From an uncultured Alphaproteobacteria bacterium (GTDB taxonomy: Bacteria > Pseudomonadota > Alphaproteobacteria > Rhodobacterales > Rhodobacteraceae), in the NCBI GenBank assembly GCA_902625475.1, contig CACOBR010000003.1:1-64000 (forward strand): a DNA stretch of 64,000 bases. Direction: 5' to 3'. The notes beneath the pieces are model-generated. The model was given only the letters and a program-made list of their open reading frames with translations, ran no database searches and was not told the origin of the DNA. A program made the position numbers and the translations under genes. Positions 43,982-53,706 of the stretch are shown here, in pieces (position 1 is the stretch's first letter; each line of letters begins with the position of its first letter).

Positions 43982-44452
43982 TCATATATACTCTATATTG
44001 GTTATTTCATAGTGTTTTGTCCCTCCTGGGGACCTTACTTCCACACTATCACCCATTTCTTTACCAATCAGTGCTCTTGCTAAAGGAGACTTTACGTTTA
44101 ATTTATTGTTTTCTATGTTAGCTTCTGGCTCTCCCACTATTTGATATATTTTTTCTTCATCGTTATCTTCATCGATAATGGTTACTGTTGCTGAAAATTT
44201 AATACTCCCAGAAAGCTTTTTTGGATCTATTACTTCTGCTAAACTAATTATTCCCTCAAGTTCTTTAATCCTTCCTTCTATAAATGATTGCTTTTCTCGT
44301 GCTGCATGATACTCAGCGTTTTCAGAAAGATCGCCATGCTCTCTCGCTTCTGATATTGCTCTTATAATATTTGGCCGTTCGTTAGACTTAAGGTGTTTTA
44401 ATTCTTCATTGAGAGATTCGAAGCCATTTAAAGTAAGAGGAACTTTATCCAT
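43982..44452 (-). CDS. greA: Transcription elongation factor GreA
   Basis: Rescues backtracked RNA polymerase by stimulating transcript cleavage. The 156 residues include the N-terminal coiled coil with [21 protein letters not shown], which bears the acidic tip, and the C-terminal [23 protein letters not shown]. Normal length. In many Alphaproteobacteria greA is next to carB; here it follows pheT instead. Confidence 0.97.
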   Translation of the reverse strand: MDKVPLTLNGFESLNEELKHLKSNERPNIIRAISEAREHGDLSENAEYHAAREKQSFIEGRIKELEGIISLAEVIDPKKLSGSIKFSATVTIIDEDNDEEKIYQIVGEPEANIENNKLNVKSPLARALIGKEMGDSVEVRSPGGTKHYEITNIEYI

Positions 44453-44639
44453 GTTTGTCTCCGCTTAATTTAGAAAAAATAATCATTAAAAATATTCAAC
44501 CCTATATGTTATCCCAAGAAATATTTTTTAAATTATATAACTAAAGAGACCCTTTAAATTACTTCATTTAAGAACTATAATAATAAAAAATAAATCTAAA
44601 ACATTATAAGTGTCAAGAAAAGGTATTTTAGGAGATTTT

Positions 44640-46295
44640 ATGTCCGAAATAAAAAGAGAGTCTATAGAATATGATGTAGTTATTGTCGGAGCTGGTCCTG
44701 CTGGTTTATCTGCCGCTATTAAATTAAAACAATTAGATGCTAATTTACAAGTTGTAGTTTTAGAAAAAGGTTCTGAGGTTGGTTCTCATATAATTTCAGG
44801 TGCTGTATTAGATCCTATTGGGTTAGATAAATTAATTCCTAATTGGAAAGATATGAATTCACCAATTAAAACAAAAGTAAAAGAAGACAAATTTTATTTT
44901 CTAGGCCCTGCTGGTGGAATTCGGATTCCAAATTTTTTGATGCCTCCATTAATGTCAAATCATGGTAATTATATTGTCTCTATGTCAAAAGTTTGTAGAT
45001 GGCTTGCAGTTCAGGCAGAACAATTAGGAGTAGAAATTTTTCCTGGTATGGCTTGTTCTGAACTAATTTATGGTACTTCAAATGAGTTAAAAGGAGTAAT
45101 AGCTGGTGAATTTGGTAAAGATTCTGATGGAAAACCAGGACCAATGTATGAACCAGGCATGGAAGTTATTGGCAAATATGTCTTTATAGCAGAGGGAGTA
45201 AGGGGTTCCTTAGCAAAAAAAATTATTGCAAATTATGATTTGTCTAAAAATTCGGATTATCCAAAATTTGGAATTGGGATTAAGGAAGTTTGGGAGGTAA
45301 AATCTGAAAAGCATAAAGAAGGTCAAGTCCTCCATACAATGGGATGGCCTCTTGGAAATTCCACTGGTGGAGGATCTTTTTTATATCACGGTAGTGACAA
45401 TCAGGTATATATCGGTTTTGTGGTTCATTTAAATTATAAAAATCCTTATTTATTTCCCTACAAGGAATTCCAAAAATTCAAACATCACCCTTTTATTTGT
45501 AATTTGCTAGACGGAGGTAAAAGAATTGAATATGGCGCTAGAGCAATAAGTGAAGGGGGAATTCAATCTGTACCAAAACTTTCATTTCCTGGTGGAGTTT
45601 TAATTGGTTGTTCTGCTGGTTTTGTTAATGTGCCTAGAATTAAAGGAAATCATAACGCAATTATTTCAGGAATTGCAGCAGCTGAAGCCGCTTACTTTGC
45701 TTTGAATAATGGTAGATCAAACGATTCTCTTGTTGAGTATGAAAATAAGATTATGAAAGGACCTGTATTTCAAGATCTTTCTCCAGTTAGGAATGTAAAA
45801 CCATTATGGTCTAGACTTGGTCTTTTCTTAGGAATAACATTAGGTGCTATTGATATGTGGTTTGCAAGCATATTTCGAAAAAATTTGTTCGGAACATTAA
45901 ATCATAAATATCCTGACCATAGCAGCCTAGAACCAGCATCAAAATTTAAAGTAATTAATTATCCAAAAGCGGATGGTAAAATAAGTTTTGAACGTCTTGA
46001 TAATGTTAGTTTTTCAGGTACTTCTCATAGTGATGGACAAGAATGCCATCTAAAATTAAAAGATGATACAGTCCCAATTAAATTTAACTTACCCAATTTT
46101 AATGAACCCGCTCAGCGATACTGTCCGGCTGGTGTTTATGAAGTACTTCAAAATAATGAAACATCAAAATCTAAATTTCAAATTAACTATCAAAATTGTG
46201 TTCATTGTAAAACATGTGATATAAAAGATCCAAGTCAAAATATTACATGGATTACTCCTCAGGGTGGAGAGGGTCCAAACTATTCTACTATGTAA
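44640..46295 (+). CDS. Electron transfer flavoprotein-ubiquinone oxidoreductase
   Basis: Passes electrons from ETF to ubiquinone in fatty-acid and amino-acid oxidation. The N-terminal FAD motif VIVGAGPAGLSAAIKL is near residue 15. The C-terminal 4Fe-4S ligands are in CPAGVYEV and NCVHCKTCDIKDPSQN, followed by the conserved ITWITPQGGEGPNYSTM end. ATG at 44640 has AGGAG five bases upstream; the in-frame GTG at 44610 is rejected. 551 residues. The etfAB genes are not in the window. Confidence 0.96.
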   Translation: MSEIKRESIEYDVVIVGAGPAGLSAAIKLKQLDANLQVVVLEKGSEVGSHIISGAVLDPIGLDKLIPNWKDMNSPIKTKVKEDKFYFLGPAGGIRIPNFLMPPLMSNHGNYIVSMSKVCRWLAVQAEQLGVEIFPGMACSELIYGTSNELKGVIAGEFGKDSDGKPGPMYEPGMEVIGKYVFIAEGVRGSLAKKIIANYDLSKNSDYPKFGIGIKEVWEVKSEKHKEGQVLHTMGWPLGNSTGGGSFLYHGSDNQVYIGFVVHLNYKNPYLFPYKEFQKFKHHPFICNLLDGGKRIEYGARAISEGGIQSVPKLSFPGGVLIGCSAGFVNVPRIKGNHNAIISGIAAAEAAYFALNNGRSNDSLVEYENKIMKGPVFQDLSPVRNVKPLWSRLGLFLGITLGAIDMWFASIFRKNLFGTLNHKYPDHSSLEPASKFKVINYPKADGKISFERLDNVSFSGTSHSDGQECHLKLKDDTVPIKFNLPNFNEPAQRYCPAGVYEVLQNNETSKSKFQINYQNCVHCKTCDIKDPSQNITWITPQGGEGPNYSTM

Positions 46296-46339
46296 TTTAA
46301 TAAAATAAAATTTTCTAGGTATCTGTAAAAATATTCTTA

Positions 46340-47998
46340 ATGAAAATAAGTTCTTTCTTTTTAACATTTGCGTTTATATTGGTTACAATTTCACCATTGA
46401 GTTGTAACTCAATATCAGGATCAATACTGGCTTCAAAATATTCCTCATCCATAAATGACTTTAAAAAATCTGCTGAATTTAATTTAGATATCTTAAATTA
46501 TGGTATTAAAGACTCAGCATTTTATAATGATGCACTTCTTTATTTAGTCGCATCGGGAAATTTTAAGGATGCATTTAAATTATCAAAAGAAATGTATGAT
46601 TTAGATCTAAGATCTCCAGCTCTTGGTTTAGTTTTGATAATTGAAAAAATTAGTAAGGAAGAACTTAATGAGAGTGTGTCATTAATAGAGTTGTTTGATA
46701 AAGACCTTCCTCCAGTTTTAGTCTCTTCTCTTAAGGGATGGATTAATTTAAAACAAGGTAACCTAAAAGAATCATTAGTTGAATTCAATAAATTAAGTGA
46801 AAGCAGTTTAAATTTTGATCTTGGTGCGTATTATTCATCTATTGCATATTTTCTAGACTCAAAAGCAGAGAAGGCTTTAGGAATCATAAAGAAGAATAAT
46901 CCTGATTTTAAAATTTTGGGAAAATTCTACGAAATCTTTAAATCAGAAGTTATGGTTAAGAATGGACAAAATGTAAAAGCTCATCAAAGTTTAAAACAAT
47001 CCCTTAAGGAATTTTCGAATGATATAACTCTAAAAGAGTTATATTACAAAATTAAAGAAAACAAATTAATTAATTATCAAATCTTTAGGAATGAAAATGA
47101 TGGTATTTCTGATACATTACTTCTCTTTGCACGAGGTGAAAGTCGACAAATAAATCAAAAATTAGTTGAAGTTTTTTATTGTCAATTAGCGCATTATTTA
47201 AGTAAAAATAATTCTAGATATAAGCTTAAATTAGCCACGGCATTAAATGAATCTGGTTTATTTAAAGAATCTAAAGAAATTTTACTTACTATCTCTAAAG
47301 ATGATATCTTATATACTGAGTCTAGGTTAATTTTGGCTGACTTTATTAATGAAAATTCTTCTGAGAAAGAAGCTATTAATATTTTAAAAGAACTAATCAA
47401 AACTCAAGAAAAGAGTTCTGAAATTTATGAACTTTTGGGAAATATTTACAGATATCATGAAAAATTTGATTTAGCCCAAGAAGCTTATTCTGAAGCCATA
47501 TATTTACTCCAAAATTCAGAATTTGATAAAAACAATTTATGGCTTCTCTATTTTTTTAGAGGTATTGCATTAGAACAATTAAAGAACTACGAGAAATCTA
47601 AACAAGATTTAAGACAATCTCTAGAAATGATGCCAGATCAACCTCAGGTCTTAAATTATTTAGGCTATATGTTAATAGAGCAAAAAGAGAATTTAGAAGA
47701 AGCATTAGGCATGATAAGAAAAGCAGTTAAAATAAGTCCGCAAAGTGGTTATATCATAGATTCTTTAGCATGGGGACTTTATCAATTAGGAAGATATTCA
47801 GAGGCAATAGAACCCATGGAAAGAGCAATAGAATTGGAACCAGAAGATCCAATAGTTAATGACCACCTTGGTGATGTATTATGGAAAGTTGGTAGAAAAA
47901 GGGAAGCATATTATCAGTGGAAAAAAACATTACTTTTTAATCCAACACCAGAGCTGAAATTAGAAATTGAAAAAAAATTAGATACAGGACTACCATAA
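46340..47998 (+). CDS. Exported tetratricopeptide-repeat protein
   Basis: A 552-residue protein with an N-terminal signal peptide (MKISSFFLTFAFILVTISPLSC). The Cys at 22 could be lipidated, although the lipobox is poor. TPR units are scattered through the chain and clearest at the C-terminus (for example YEAYSEA-like, LNYLGYMLIEQKENLEEALGM and AIEPMERAIELEPEDP). Such proteins occur before ispE in Alphaproteobacteria. The function is unknown, probably periplasmic or outer-membrane scaffolding. Confidence 0.8.
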   Translation: MKISSFFLTFAFILVTISPLSCNSISGSILASKYSSSINDFKKSAEFNLDILNYGIKDSAFYNDALLYLVASGNFKDAFKLSKEMYDLDLRSPALGLVLIIEKISKEELNESVSLIELFDKDLPPVLVSSLKGWINLKQGNLKESLVEFNKLSESSLNFDLGAYYSSIAYFLDSKAEKALGIIKKNNPDFKILGKFYEIFKSEVMVKNGQNVKAHQSLKQSLKEFSNDITLKELYYKIKENKLINYQIFRNENDGISDTLLLFARGESRQINQKLVEVFYCQLAHYLSKNNSRYKLKLATALNESGLFKESKEILLTISKDDILYTESRLILADFINENSSEKEAINILKELIKTQEKSSEIYELLGNIYRYHEKFDLAQEAYSEAIYLLQNSEFDKNNLWLLYFFRGIALEQLKNYEKSKQDLRQSLEMMPDQPQVLNYLGYMLIEQKENLEEALGMIRKAVKISPQSGYIIDSLAWGLYQLGRYSEAIEPMERAIELEPEDPIVNDHLGDVLWKVGRKREAYYQWKKTLLFNPTPELKLEIEKKLDTGLP

Positions 47999-48017
47999 TA
48001 GTCTTATTTGATTTTAT

Positions 48018-48863
48018 ATGAATAACATTAAATTACATTCCATATCCAGAGTTAAAGTAAATCTTTATTTACATGTTATTGGGAAGAGAAAAGATGGATA
48101 CCATAATCTTGATAGCTTAGTTGCCTTTCCTAATATTGGTGACAAAATAGAAATTTATCCATCTAAAAAAATTAATCTCACAGTTTCGGGTAGACTAAAA
48201 AAAGAGCTTACTACAAAAGAAAACTTAATTTTAAAAGCCTCTAAATTATTAAAAAATAATAAAATGGGTGCTGATATTCACTTGAAAAAAAATATACCCA
48301 TTTCTGCAGGATTAGGCGGTGGTTCTTCAAATGCTGCAGTTGTTTTAAAATTACTTTCTGAACTTTGGAATGTACCATTACCATCTATTCAGGATATAGT
48401 CTTACTAGGTGCTGATATTCCAGTGTGTATGGATTGGCGATTACAAAGAATGCAGGGTATTGGAGAAAATACATCATTCATTTCTTTCCAAGGCCATTTA
48501 TGGATATTATTATTAAATAATGGTGACAAAACACCAACAAATTTAATATTTAAGGATCTTTCACAGAATAACTTTTCAGATGTAATTAATATACCAAAAT
48601 TAAATGATTCTAGGTCTTTAATAAAGTTTTTGAAATCTACAAGAAATGATCTAGAAAAGGTGGCAATAAAAAAGTTTCCTTCTATTAAGGTCCTTCTAGA
48701 TCATTTTGAAATGACGAGTGGTTGTCTTATTTCAAGAATGTCAGGGTCTGGATCTACTTGCTTTGGATTATACGAAAAGAAAACTGAAGCTATACAAGCT
48801 AAAAATTTCCTTTTACAAAAATTTCCAAAATCTTGGATAAAAGTTTCAAAAATTTTATCATGA
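48018..48863 (+). CDS. ispE: 4-diphosphocytidyl-2-C-methyl-D-erythritol kinase
   Basis: GHMP kinase of the non-mevalonate isoprenoid pathway. The ATP loop is PISAGLGGGSSNAAVV (about residues 95-110). The catalytic Lys is in RVKVNLYLHV and the Asp in GADIPVCM. SGSGSTCFGLYE is the C-terminal GHMP motif. The 281 residues are near the usual size. The last six bases overlap the convergent prenyl synthetase gene. The pathway's last gene, ispH, is at 61308. Confidence 0.95.
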   Translation: MNNIKLHSISRVKVNLYLHVIGKRKDGYHNLDSLVAFPNIGDKIEIYPSKKINLTVSGRLKKELTTKENLILKASKLLKNNKMGADIHLKKNIPISAGLGGGSSNAAVVLKLLSELWNVPLPSIQDIVLLGADIPVCMDWRLQRMQGIGENTSFISFQGHLWILLLNNGDKTPTNLIFKDLSQNNFSDVINIPKLNDSRSLIKFLKSTRNDLEKVAIKKFPSIKVLLDHFEMTSGCLISRMSGSGSTCFGLYEKKTEAIQAKNFLLQKFPKSWIKVSKILS

Positions 48864-49847
48864 TGATCTTGAAATTATACTATCTGCAAGTTCTTGAAGT
48901 AGATTTGTAATAGTATTTTGTGGAATTTTTTGAATTTCCTTTTTTGCTTTTTTTGACCACTTTATAGCCTCTATTTTTGTTTTTTTTAAGGCATCATTAT
49001 TATCTAAAATTTCTAAAATTAACTTTAGGTCATTTTTTGTCTTTTGCTTCTTTTTGAAAAGATTCTCAATTTTTTCTTTTTCAGGATTAGTACCTTCATT
49101 AAGAGTTATTATAATTGGATAGGTTAATTTTGAGTTAAAAAAATCATTACCTATTAACTTTCCCATAATTTTTTTATTGCCCTTATAATCTAAATAATCG
49201 TCAATAAGTTGAAAACAAATTCCAATCGATTTTCCATATGACTTAAAACTTTTTATTTGATTTAAATTGCTTGTAGCTATCATGGCACCAGTTTCACATG
49301 CAGCAGAAAAAAGTTCAGCAGTTTTTCCTTCAATAATTTTGAAATAAGTTTTTAATCCAATATTGATATTTTTAATATTTGTAAGTTGTAAAACTTCGCT
49401 TTCAGCAATTATAGCAGCGGCATTTGATAAAATTTCTAAAACACTTAATGATTTAGTTGCGACCATTAATTGAAAAGCTCTAGAAAATAAAAAGTCACCT
49501 ACTAAAATTGAAGATTTGTTATCCCAAAGTATATTTGCTGTTTTTTCTCCTCTACGTGTTGAGCTTTCATCTACTACGTCATCATGTAATAATGTAGCAG
49601 TATGAATAAATTCAATAGTTGCAGCTAAGAGTATATGTTTATCTAATTTATAATTTAATGCCTCAGCAGTAGCAATACATAATAGAGGTCTTATTTTTTT
49701 TCCTCCTGATTCAAATATATGTTTTGTAATTTCAGGTATTCTAGGAGCACTATCTGATTCCATCATTTTTGAAAATAATTGATCCATTAAACCTAGCTTG
49801 TGGCTAAGTATTTTTTGCAATTTAAATATGGGATCATTGTGAGACAT
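48858..49847 (-). CDS. Trans-polyprenyl diphosphate synthase (octaprenyl type)
   Basis: A 329-residue chain-elongating prenyltransferase, probably making the quinone side chain. The first Asp-rich motif is LLHDDVVDES, followed by RRG. The second is LIDDYLDYKG, and GGKKIRPLL is the N-terminal diphosphate-binding motif. Small residues upstream of the first motif (HTATLL) fit a long-chain product. The chain length cannot be fixed from the sequence. Divergent from the TrmN6-like gene across a 138-base spacer. Confidence 0.93.
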   Translation of the reverse strand: MSHNDPIFKLQKILSHKLGLMDQLFSKMMESDSAPRIPEITKHIFESGGKKIRPLLCIATAEALNYKLDKHILLAATIEFIHTATLLHDDVVDESSTRRGEKTANILWDNKSSILVGDFLFSRAFQLMVATKSLSVLEILSNAAAIIAESEVLQLTNIKNINIGLKTYFKIIEGKTAELFSAACETGAMIATSNLNQIKSFKSYGKSIGICFQLIDDYLDYKGNKKIMGKLIGNDFFNSKLTYPIIITLNEGTNPEKEKIENLFKKKQKTKNDLKLILEILDNNDALKKTKIEAIKWSKKAKKEIQKIPQNTITNLLQELADSIISRSS

Positions 49848-49985
49848 AACAACTATACTTTGATTTTAAGAAGGTACAAGATTTAAATAATTACTAAATT
49901 TTTATTTACTATTAACAATTTTTGTAAAAAATTTTAATACAATATTCAATGAGTATATATTAAGTTAAAAAATTTTATTAATTCT

Positions 49986-50744
49986 ATGGAAAATCAACTT
50001 ACTGATATAACAAAAGATTTATTTTTGGGTGGTAAATTATCGTTATTACAACCAAAAAAAGGTTTTAGAGCAGGTTTAGACTCAGTTTTATTAGCAGCAG
50101 CAGTAAATGCAAAATCTGGAGACAAAGTTTTTGAAATTGGATCAGGAGTTGGAACAGTTTTATTTTGTTTGATGAGCAGAATATCGGGTCTTAAAGCAAC
50201 CGCCATTGAAATCATGAATGAATATCATTCTCTTTCTTTAATAAATGCTAAGCAAAATAATTTCAAAGCAAATTTAATTTTAGGAGATTTTCTGAAAGAT
50301 CAAAAATTAAAGCAAGAAAGTTTTGACCAAATTTTTTTTAATCCGCCATATTACCCAATTCATAATTATAAAATTTCTGGTAATAAGTTACTTGAAATTG
50401 CACATATTGAGTATCCTGGAATTTTAAAAAAATTGCTTTCTTATGCATTAAAAAGATGTAAACCGTATGGTTATATAACATTAATTCATCGGCCTGCTAG
50501 ACTTCCAGAAATTTTATCTATTTTAACTAATGGGTCAGGTGATATAAAAATCCAACCAATTGTAAGTTCTCATTTTCAAATTTCATCTAGAGTAATTATA
50601 AGAGCAAGAAAGTCAGCAAAAGGAGAGACTAAACTTTTTAATCCCATATCTCTTTATAAAAATTCAGACAAATCGGGGTTAAAAAAACAATATACCTCCA
50701 AAATCCAGGAAATCTTAAAAAAAGGTAAGGCTTTAAATTTTTAA
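49986..50744 (+). CDS. TrmN6-like N6-adenine methyltransferase
   Basis: A 252-residue SAM-dependent enzyme. Motif I is KVFEIGSGVGTVLFCLMSRI and the N6-adenine catalytic motif is FFNPPYYP, matching tRNA1(Val) A37 methyltransferase and related DNA/RNA enzymes. The N-terminus (LFLGGKLSLLQPKKGFRAGLDSVLLAAAV) is the TrmN6/YfiC group signature. The target tRNA is inferred. Confidence 0.9.
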   Translation: MENQLTDITKDLFLGGKLSLLQPKKGFRAGLDSVLLAAAVNAKSGDKVFEIGSGVGTVLFCLMSRISGLKATAIEIMNEYHSLSLINAKQNNFKANLILGDFLKDQKLKQESFDQIFFNPPYYPIHNYKISGNKLLEIAHIEYPGILKKLLSYALKRCKPYGYITLIHRPARLPEILSILTNGSGDIKIQPIVSSHFQISSRVIIRARKSAKGETKLFNPISLYKNSDKSGLKKQYTSKIQEILKKGKALNF

Positions 50745-50751
50745 AAAATAT

Positions 50752-50779
50752 TTGCAACAACATTTATTTAGTATATCTT
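50752..50779 (+). promoter_or_regulatory. Possible promoter of the ydcH-like gene
   Basis: TTGCAA at 50752-50757 and TATCTT at 50774-50779, 16 bases apart, about 45 bases before the start of the small gene at 50825. Each box matches consensus at four of six positions. Confidence 0.3.
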
Positions 50780-50812
50780 ATATATGTACAAAGCTTTGGG
50801 GGATCATAAACT

Positions 50813-50819
50813 AAGGAGG
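50813..50819 (+). promoter_or_regulatory. Full-consensus ribosome-binding site
   Basis: AAGGAGG, five bases before the ATG at 50825. It is a complete seven-base Shine-Dalgarno, stronger than that of most genes here, and it sets the start of the YdcH-like micro-gene. Confidence 0.8.
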
Positions 50820-50824
50820 TTCCA

Positions 50825-50995
50825 ATGACTTTGGAAACTTACGTAGCTGAGCTCAAGAAAAAACATGCTAAATTGTCTCTTGATGTAGATAATGAGCAAA
50901 AAAAGCAATTTCCTAATTTGATGCTACTTTCAATTTTAAAAAAAGAAAAATTAATTATTAAAGAAAAATTAGTTCAAAAAACTAAATTACTCTGA
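50825..50995 (+). CDS. YdcH/DUF465-family small protein
   Basis: A 56-residue protein, easily missed because of its size. MTLETYVAELKKKHAKLSLD, then LKKEKLIIKEKL, match the DUF465 pattern of a short helical hairpin. The function is unknown. A perfect Shine-Dalgarno precedes it. Its last 14 bases overlap the 3' end of the amidotransferase gene on the minus strand. Confidence 0.85.
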   Translation: MTLETYVAELKKKHAKLSLDVDNEQKKQFPNLMLLSILKKEKLIIKEKLVQKTKLL

Positions 50996-51701
50996 GAGCT
51001 GTAAGTAGTTGTTTAAAAATTTTTTGATTATCAATTTTTTCTGTTAAGCTATCTAAAGCTTTTTTACCTACTTTGTTTGGTATTGTAAGTCCTTTTCTTC
51101 TTTTTATAATCATTTCTAAACAATCCTTTTTAAATTCGGGATGACTTTGAATAGATATTGCAATTGGTTTTTCTACACTGTCATAACACAATATAGAATT
51201 AGGGCAAAAACTAGATCCATAGATACTAAATGCGTTTTTAGGTTTAATTACTACTTGGTCTTGATGGCTGGCATACCCAAAAAAATAATCTCCCACAATT
51301 TTTGACCATTTTGGATTCAATTTCCTTTCATATCTATGAACCCCAACCCCCCATCCTTTACTTGATTTTTCTACTCTTCCACCCAAAGCCTCAGCAATAA
51401 CTTGGTGTCCAAAACATATTCCAATAAGAGGTGTTTTTAATTTATAGATTTTTTTTATCAGAAATTTTAATTTACTAATCCAGGGAACATTTTCGTATAC
51501 TCCGTATGATGAACCAGTTATTAGCCATAAATCAGTATTATCAAGATTTTTTGGAAAGTCCTTATTTATCAAGTCGTAGGTTTTTATTTCAAAATTTAAA
51601 TTTGATTGTTTGAATAAGTCATTAAACATTTTTGGATAATCCCCAAATTTATTTTCTAAATTTTGAGGCAACTTTCCTGTTTCTAATATCGATACTTTCA
51701 A
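50982..51701 (-). CDS. Class I glutamine amidotransferase-like protein
   Basis: A 239-residue single-domain GATase. The nucleophile is in LIGICFGHQVIAEALGG and the His-Glu pair in SIQSHPEF. A GSSYGVYEN segment provides the oxyanion region. It resembles the YfeJ/GMP-synthase-like group of stand-alone amidotransferases, some of which hydrolyse gamma-glutamyl compounds. No synthase partner is adjacent, so the substrate is unknown. It follows the TlpA-type gene by 27 bases on the same strand. Confidence 0.85.
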   Translation of the reverse strand: MKVSILETGKLPQNLENKFGDYPKMFNDLFKQSNLNFEIKTYDLINKDFPKNLDNTDLWLITGSSYGVYENVPWISKLKFLIKKIYKLKTPLIGICFGHQVIAEALGGRVEKSSKGWGVGVHRYERKLNPKWSKIVGDYFFGYASHQDQVVIKPKNAFSIYGSSFCPNSILCYDSVEKPIAISIQSHPEFKKDCLEMIIKRRKGLTIPNKVGKKALDSLTEKIDNQKIFKQLLTALRVI

Positions 51702-51728
51702 AACTTTATACCATTTAATTTTGAATCC

Positions 51729-52265
51729 TTAAGATCCTTTTTCAATTAATTCTTTAAATAAATACTCAACTTCTTTTTTTGACCAATCAATTGGACCAAT
51801 TAATTGGCCTATATTTCTTTTATTTTTTGATATAATTACTGAGAAAGGTAAGCCAATTACACCTAGCTCTAAAGCTAATTTTCCTTTAGGATCTCTATAA
51901 TTTTCTAAATTCGAGAGGTTATATTTTTTAAAAAAAGCTGAAATCTTATTAGGATTGTTTCTACCAGTTGCTACTGTAATTATCTTTAGATTTTTTGTAT
52001 CAAATTTAGATTGCAGTTCATTTAAAGATGGCATTTCTTTCGTACAAGGACTACACCAGGTTGCCCAAAAATTTATCAACATTATATCAGTATCTCTATT
52101 TATAATGTTTATTTCATTATCATTAGTATCTAATACGTTCAAATTTTTAAGTTGTTGAGAATTTTCATGAAACAAAAACTTATCAACCTCATTTTTTTCA
52201 GCAAAAGAGATATTTGCAAAAAACGACATCAAAGCGTATAAAAAAACGAAACATCCAATTCGCAT
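51729..52265 (-). CDS. TlpA-family periplasmic thiol-disulfide protein
   Basis: A 178-residue thioredoxin-fold protein with a signal peptide (MRIGCFVFLYALMSFFANISFA). The redox motif is NFWATWCSPCTKEMPSL, and the cis-Pro is in GLPFSVII. Such proteins reduce periplasmic dithiols, for example in cytochrome maturation. ATG at 52265 is used; a TTG at 52277 would add four residues. It is divergent from argH, a recurrent pairing in Alphaproteobacteria. Confidence 0.9.
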   Translation of the reverse strand: MRIGCFVFLYALMSFFANISFAEKNEVDKFLFHENSQQLKNLNVLDTNDNEINIINRDTDIMLINFWATWCSPCTKEMPSLNELQSKFDTKNLKIITVATGRNNPNKISAFFKKYNLSNLENYRDPKGKLALELGVIGLPFSVIISKNKRNIGQLIGPIDWSKKEVEYLFKELIEKGS

Positions 52266-52305
52266 ATTTAATAACAAGTACTTTCAAAAATGGTTAGAGG
52301 CGGAA

Positions 52306-53706
52306 ATGTCAAACAAAAGATCTCATGATACAAATTTAATGTGGGGAGGACGATTTTCAAGTCCACAGGATAATATTATGGAGGCTATTAATTCTTCGAT
52401 AGATGTGGATTATCGTATGGTTCTTCAAGATATTGAAGGTTCTATTGCTCATGTGAAGATGCTTAAATTTCAAAAAATAATATCAACAAAAATTTGTAAT
52501 AATATCATTAATGGCCTCAAGGTAATTAGAGATGAAGTAAATAACGGCAAGTTTATTTATGATAGGAAATTTGAAGACATTCATATGAATGTTGAAAAAA
52601 AATTGTATGACATAATTGGAGATGATGCAGGATATTTACACATTGCAAGATCTAGGAATGATCAAGTAGTAACTGATTTTAAAATGTGGGTTAGAGACTC
52701 TATTCAAGATTTAGTTTCAAAAATTTCTGAAAATATGAAAACTTTTTTAATTATTGCAGATAATAATTTTAATACTTTAATGCCCGGATTTACTCATTTA
52801 CAAACAGCACAACCAATCACATTTGGCCATCATATTTTGGCTTATATAGAAATGTTTGATAGGGATAAGAATCGGTTTATTGAAGCAAAAAATAGGTTAA
52901 ATGAATGTCCATTAGGCTCTGCTGCTTTAGCCGGAACTTCTTATCCAATTGATCGCTTTTTTACATCTGAAAAACTTGGTTTTGATAAACCAACCTCTAA
53001 CAGTATTGATGCTGTTTCTGATAGAGATTTTGTACTTGATTTTCTATCTGCATCTTCAATTTGTGCAACGCATTTGAGTCGTTTTGCAGAAGAACTAGTA
53101 ATATGGGCCAGTGATGGATTTGCTTTTATTGAGATATCAGATAGTTTTTCAACTGGATCATCCATTATGCCACAAAAAAGAAATCCTGATGCTGCAGAAT
53201 TAATTAGAGCTAAAGTTTCAAATATAACAGGGTCTTTATTTTCAATGTTCACTATACTAAAGGGTTTGCCATTAGCTTATTCTAAAGATTTACAAGAGGA
53301 TAAAGAGCTAGTTTTTAGATCATATGATAACCTATCGCTCATGCTTGAAGTAATGAATAAAATGATGAAAGAAATAACTATTAACAAAGATAACCTAAGA
53401 AAAATGACTTCATCTCATTTTATAACTGCGACTGATTTAGCTGATTATCTAGTAAAGCACTTTGATTATAGTTTTAGAAAATCTCATCAAATTGTTGGAA
53501 AATTAGTGCTTAAGGCGGAAAAGCTTGATTGTGACTTAAAGGACCTTAAATTATCTGAATTTAAAAAAATGGACCCAAATATTGATGATAGTATTTATAA
53601 GATTCTTTCAATTGAAAATTCAGTTAATATGAGATCATCATATGGTGGAACATCTCCATCAGAGGTAAAAAAGAGAGTAAAAGAATGGAAAAAAAAATTA
53701 AAATAA
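52306..53706 (+). CDS. argH: Argininosuccinate lyase
   Basis: Cleaves argininosuccinate to arginine and fumarate. The 466 residues hold WGGRFSSPQDNIMEAINSSI, HIARSRNDQV, MPGFTHLQTAQPITFGHH and the fumarase-superfamily signature GSSIMPQKRNPDAAELIR. Its last 22 bases overlap the start of the small lipoprotein gene. Confidence 0.97.
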   Translation: MSNKRSHDTNLMWGGRFSSPQDNIMEAINSSIDVDYRMVLQDIEGSIAHVKMLKFQKIISTKICNNIINGLKVIRDEVNNGKFIYDRKFEDIHMNVEKKLYDIIGDDAGYLHIARSRNDQVVTDFKMWVRDSIQDLVSKISENMKTFLIIADNNFNTLMPGFTHLQTAQPITFGHHILAYIEMFDRDKNRFIEAKNRLNECPLGSAALAGTSYPIDRFFTSEKLGFDKPTSNSIDAVSDRDFVLDFLSASSICATHLSRFAEELVIWASDGFAFIEISDSFSTGSSIMPQKRNPDAAELIRAKVSNITGSLFSMFTILKGLPLAYSKDLQEDKELVFRSYDNLSLMLEVMNKMMKEITINKDNLRKMTSSHFITATDLADYLVKHFDYSFRKSHQIVGKLVLKAEKLDCDLKDLKLSEFKKMDPNIDDSIYKILSIENSVNMRSSYGGTSPSEVKKRVKEWKKKLK

